Part shown: positions 63,671 to 64,000 of the stretch, in pieces | How the letters are laid out: each line of letters starts with the position of its first letter | How positions within the stretch are numbered: the stretch's first letter is position 1 | Assembly: GCF_030505195.1 (NCBI RefSeq) | Contig: NZ_CP129672.1 | Coordinates: 992,001-1,056,000 of the forward strand | Direction: 5' to 3' | DNA length: 64,000 nucleotides | DNA from: Comamonas testosteroni | GTDB taxonomy: Bacteria > Pseudomonadota > Gammaproteobacteria > Burkholderiales > Burkholderiaceae_C | Translations under genes and position numbers: made by a program | Notes under the pieces: generated by a model | The model's database searches: none | Seen by the model: only the letters and a program-made list of their open reading frames with translations | What the model was told of the DNA's origin: nothing

Positions 63671-63945
63671 TCGATCACCTCGCCGCGCAGCAGGAACTTG
63701 GCCATGGCCGTGGAGCCGACGCAGCCGAACAGAGCCACCAGCAAGGCCGCCTCGAAGTAGTTGGTGCTGTCATAAAGAATGCCCATGACCAGCATGGCCA
63801 GCATGCCGTTGAGGTACATGCAGTCCAGCGCCAGCACGCGGTCTTGCGCATGCGGCCCCTTGAGCAGGCGCAGCACCGAGCAGCCCATGGCCGCCAGCAG
63901 CATGACCAGAGATGCCATCAGCACCCAATAAAACCAGGGGTTCAT
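63667..63945 (-). CDS. mnhF: Monovalent cation/proton antiporter subunit F
   Basis: The 92-residue protein has three helices, with the MnhF segment LKGPHAQDRVLALDCMYLNG and LLVALFGCVGSTAMAKFLLR. It overlaps mnhG downstream and mnhE upstream by ATGA, so all three are translated together. Confidence 0.9.
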   Translation of the reverse strand: MNPWFYWVLMASLVMLLAAMGCSVLRLLKGPHAQDRVLALDCMYLNGMLAMLVMGILYDSTNYFEAALLVALFGCVGSTAMAKFLLRGEVIE

Positions 63946-64000
63946 TCAAAAATCTCCATCAGCAGGCTTTCGTAGCGGGACTTCACGAAGTCGGCCAGCT
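63942..64000 (-). CDS. mnhE: C-terminal end of antiporter subunit E (partial)
   Basis: The minus-strand frame at the right edge encodes LADFVKSRYESLLMEIFE and a TGA overlapping the mnhF start. A C-terminal piece of MnhE is expected here from gene order. The rest lies outside the window. Confidence 0.65.
   Translation of the reverse strand, partial: LADFVKSRYESLLMEIFE

Overview
The window is a Betaproteobacterial chromosome segment, most likely Comamonas (Comamonas testosteroni / C. thiooxydans group). The native genes are GC-rich. They include a phasin, a quinohaemoprotein ethanol dehydrogenase of the C. testosteroni type, a Burkholderiales-style folC-SPOR-cvpA-purF-metZ block, argG, ppnP, acs and fumC/fumA. 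Genus is inferred from family resemblance only; no search was run.

Layout. 1-2.5 kb: thioesterase, phasin, a candidate sRNA and an SDR dehydrogenase with a palindromic operator. 2.5-11.4 kb: two tRNA arrays (Asp-Glu-Ala, and Asp-Glu-Ala x2 + Asp-Glu + Asp-Glu-Ala) in direct orientation. They bracket a heavy-metal RND efflux operon (secreted acidic protein, cusC, cusB, cusA, P-II-like protein). 11.4-19.1 kb: gltX, metZ, purF, cvpA, SPOR protein and folC, all on the minus strand.

19.19-30.26 kb: an 11-kb AT-rich integrative mobilizable element inserted in the 5' end of an ArsC/YffB-like reductase gene. It leaves a 12-codon stub on the left and supplies a new start and N-terminus on the right. 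It carries a tyrosine integrase, a long hairpin-rich non-coding segment, an operon of small proteins, mobC, a MOBP-like relaxase and a type IV pilin-like protein in the same operon. It also carries a divergent regulator pair with a perfect 27-bp inverted operator, an H-NS homologue, a membrane-anchored HIRAN protein paired with a GNAT acetyltransferase, a small lipoprotein/membrane pair and an XRE regulator. No secretion or pilus assembly genes are present, so transfer must depend on a helper.

30.2-64 kb: glycine-zipper protein, ppnP, argG, LapA-like protein, acs, UPF0114 protein, and a proVWX glycine-betaine transporter. The transporter has a roughly 455-nt structured leader and two extra tandem proX paralogues. 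Then come a lipoprotein, a DUF3334/CheX-like protein, quinohaemoprotein alcohol dehydrogenase, MarR + Bcr/CflA efflux, SMI1/KNR4, SulP + ParB-like, fumC, an MHYT-GGDEF-EAL protein, fumA, assorted conserved small genes, a LOG-family protein, the CrcB fluoride channel, and the mnhG-mnhF-mnhE end of a cation/proton antiporter operon that runs off the right edge.

The best candidates for undescribed biology are the element's mob-operon pilin, the HIRAN-GNAT pair, the 5'-gene-replacement integration, the hairpin-rich 21-22 kb segment, the proV leader and the sRNA candidate after the phasin gene.
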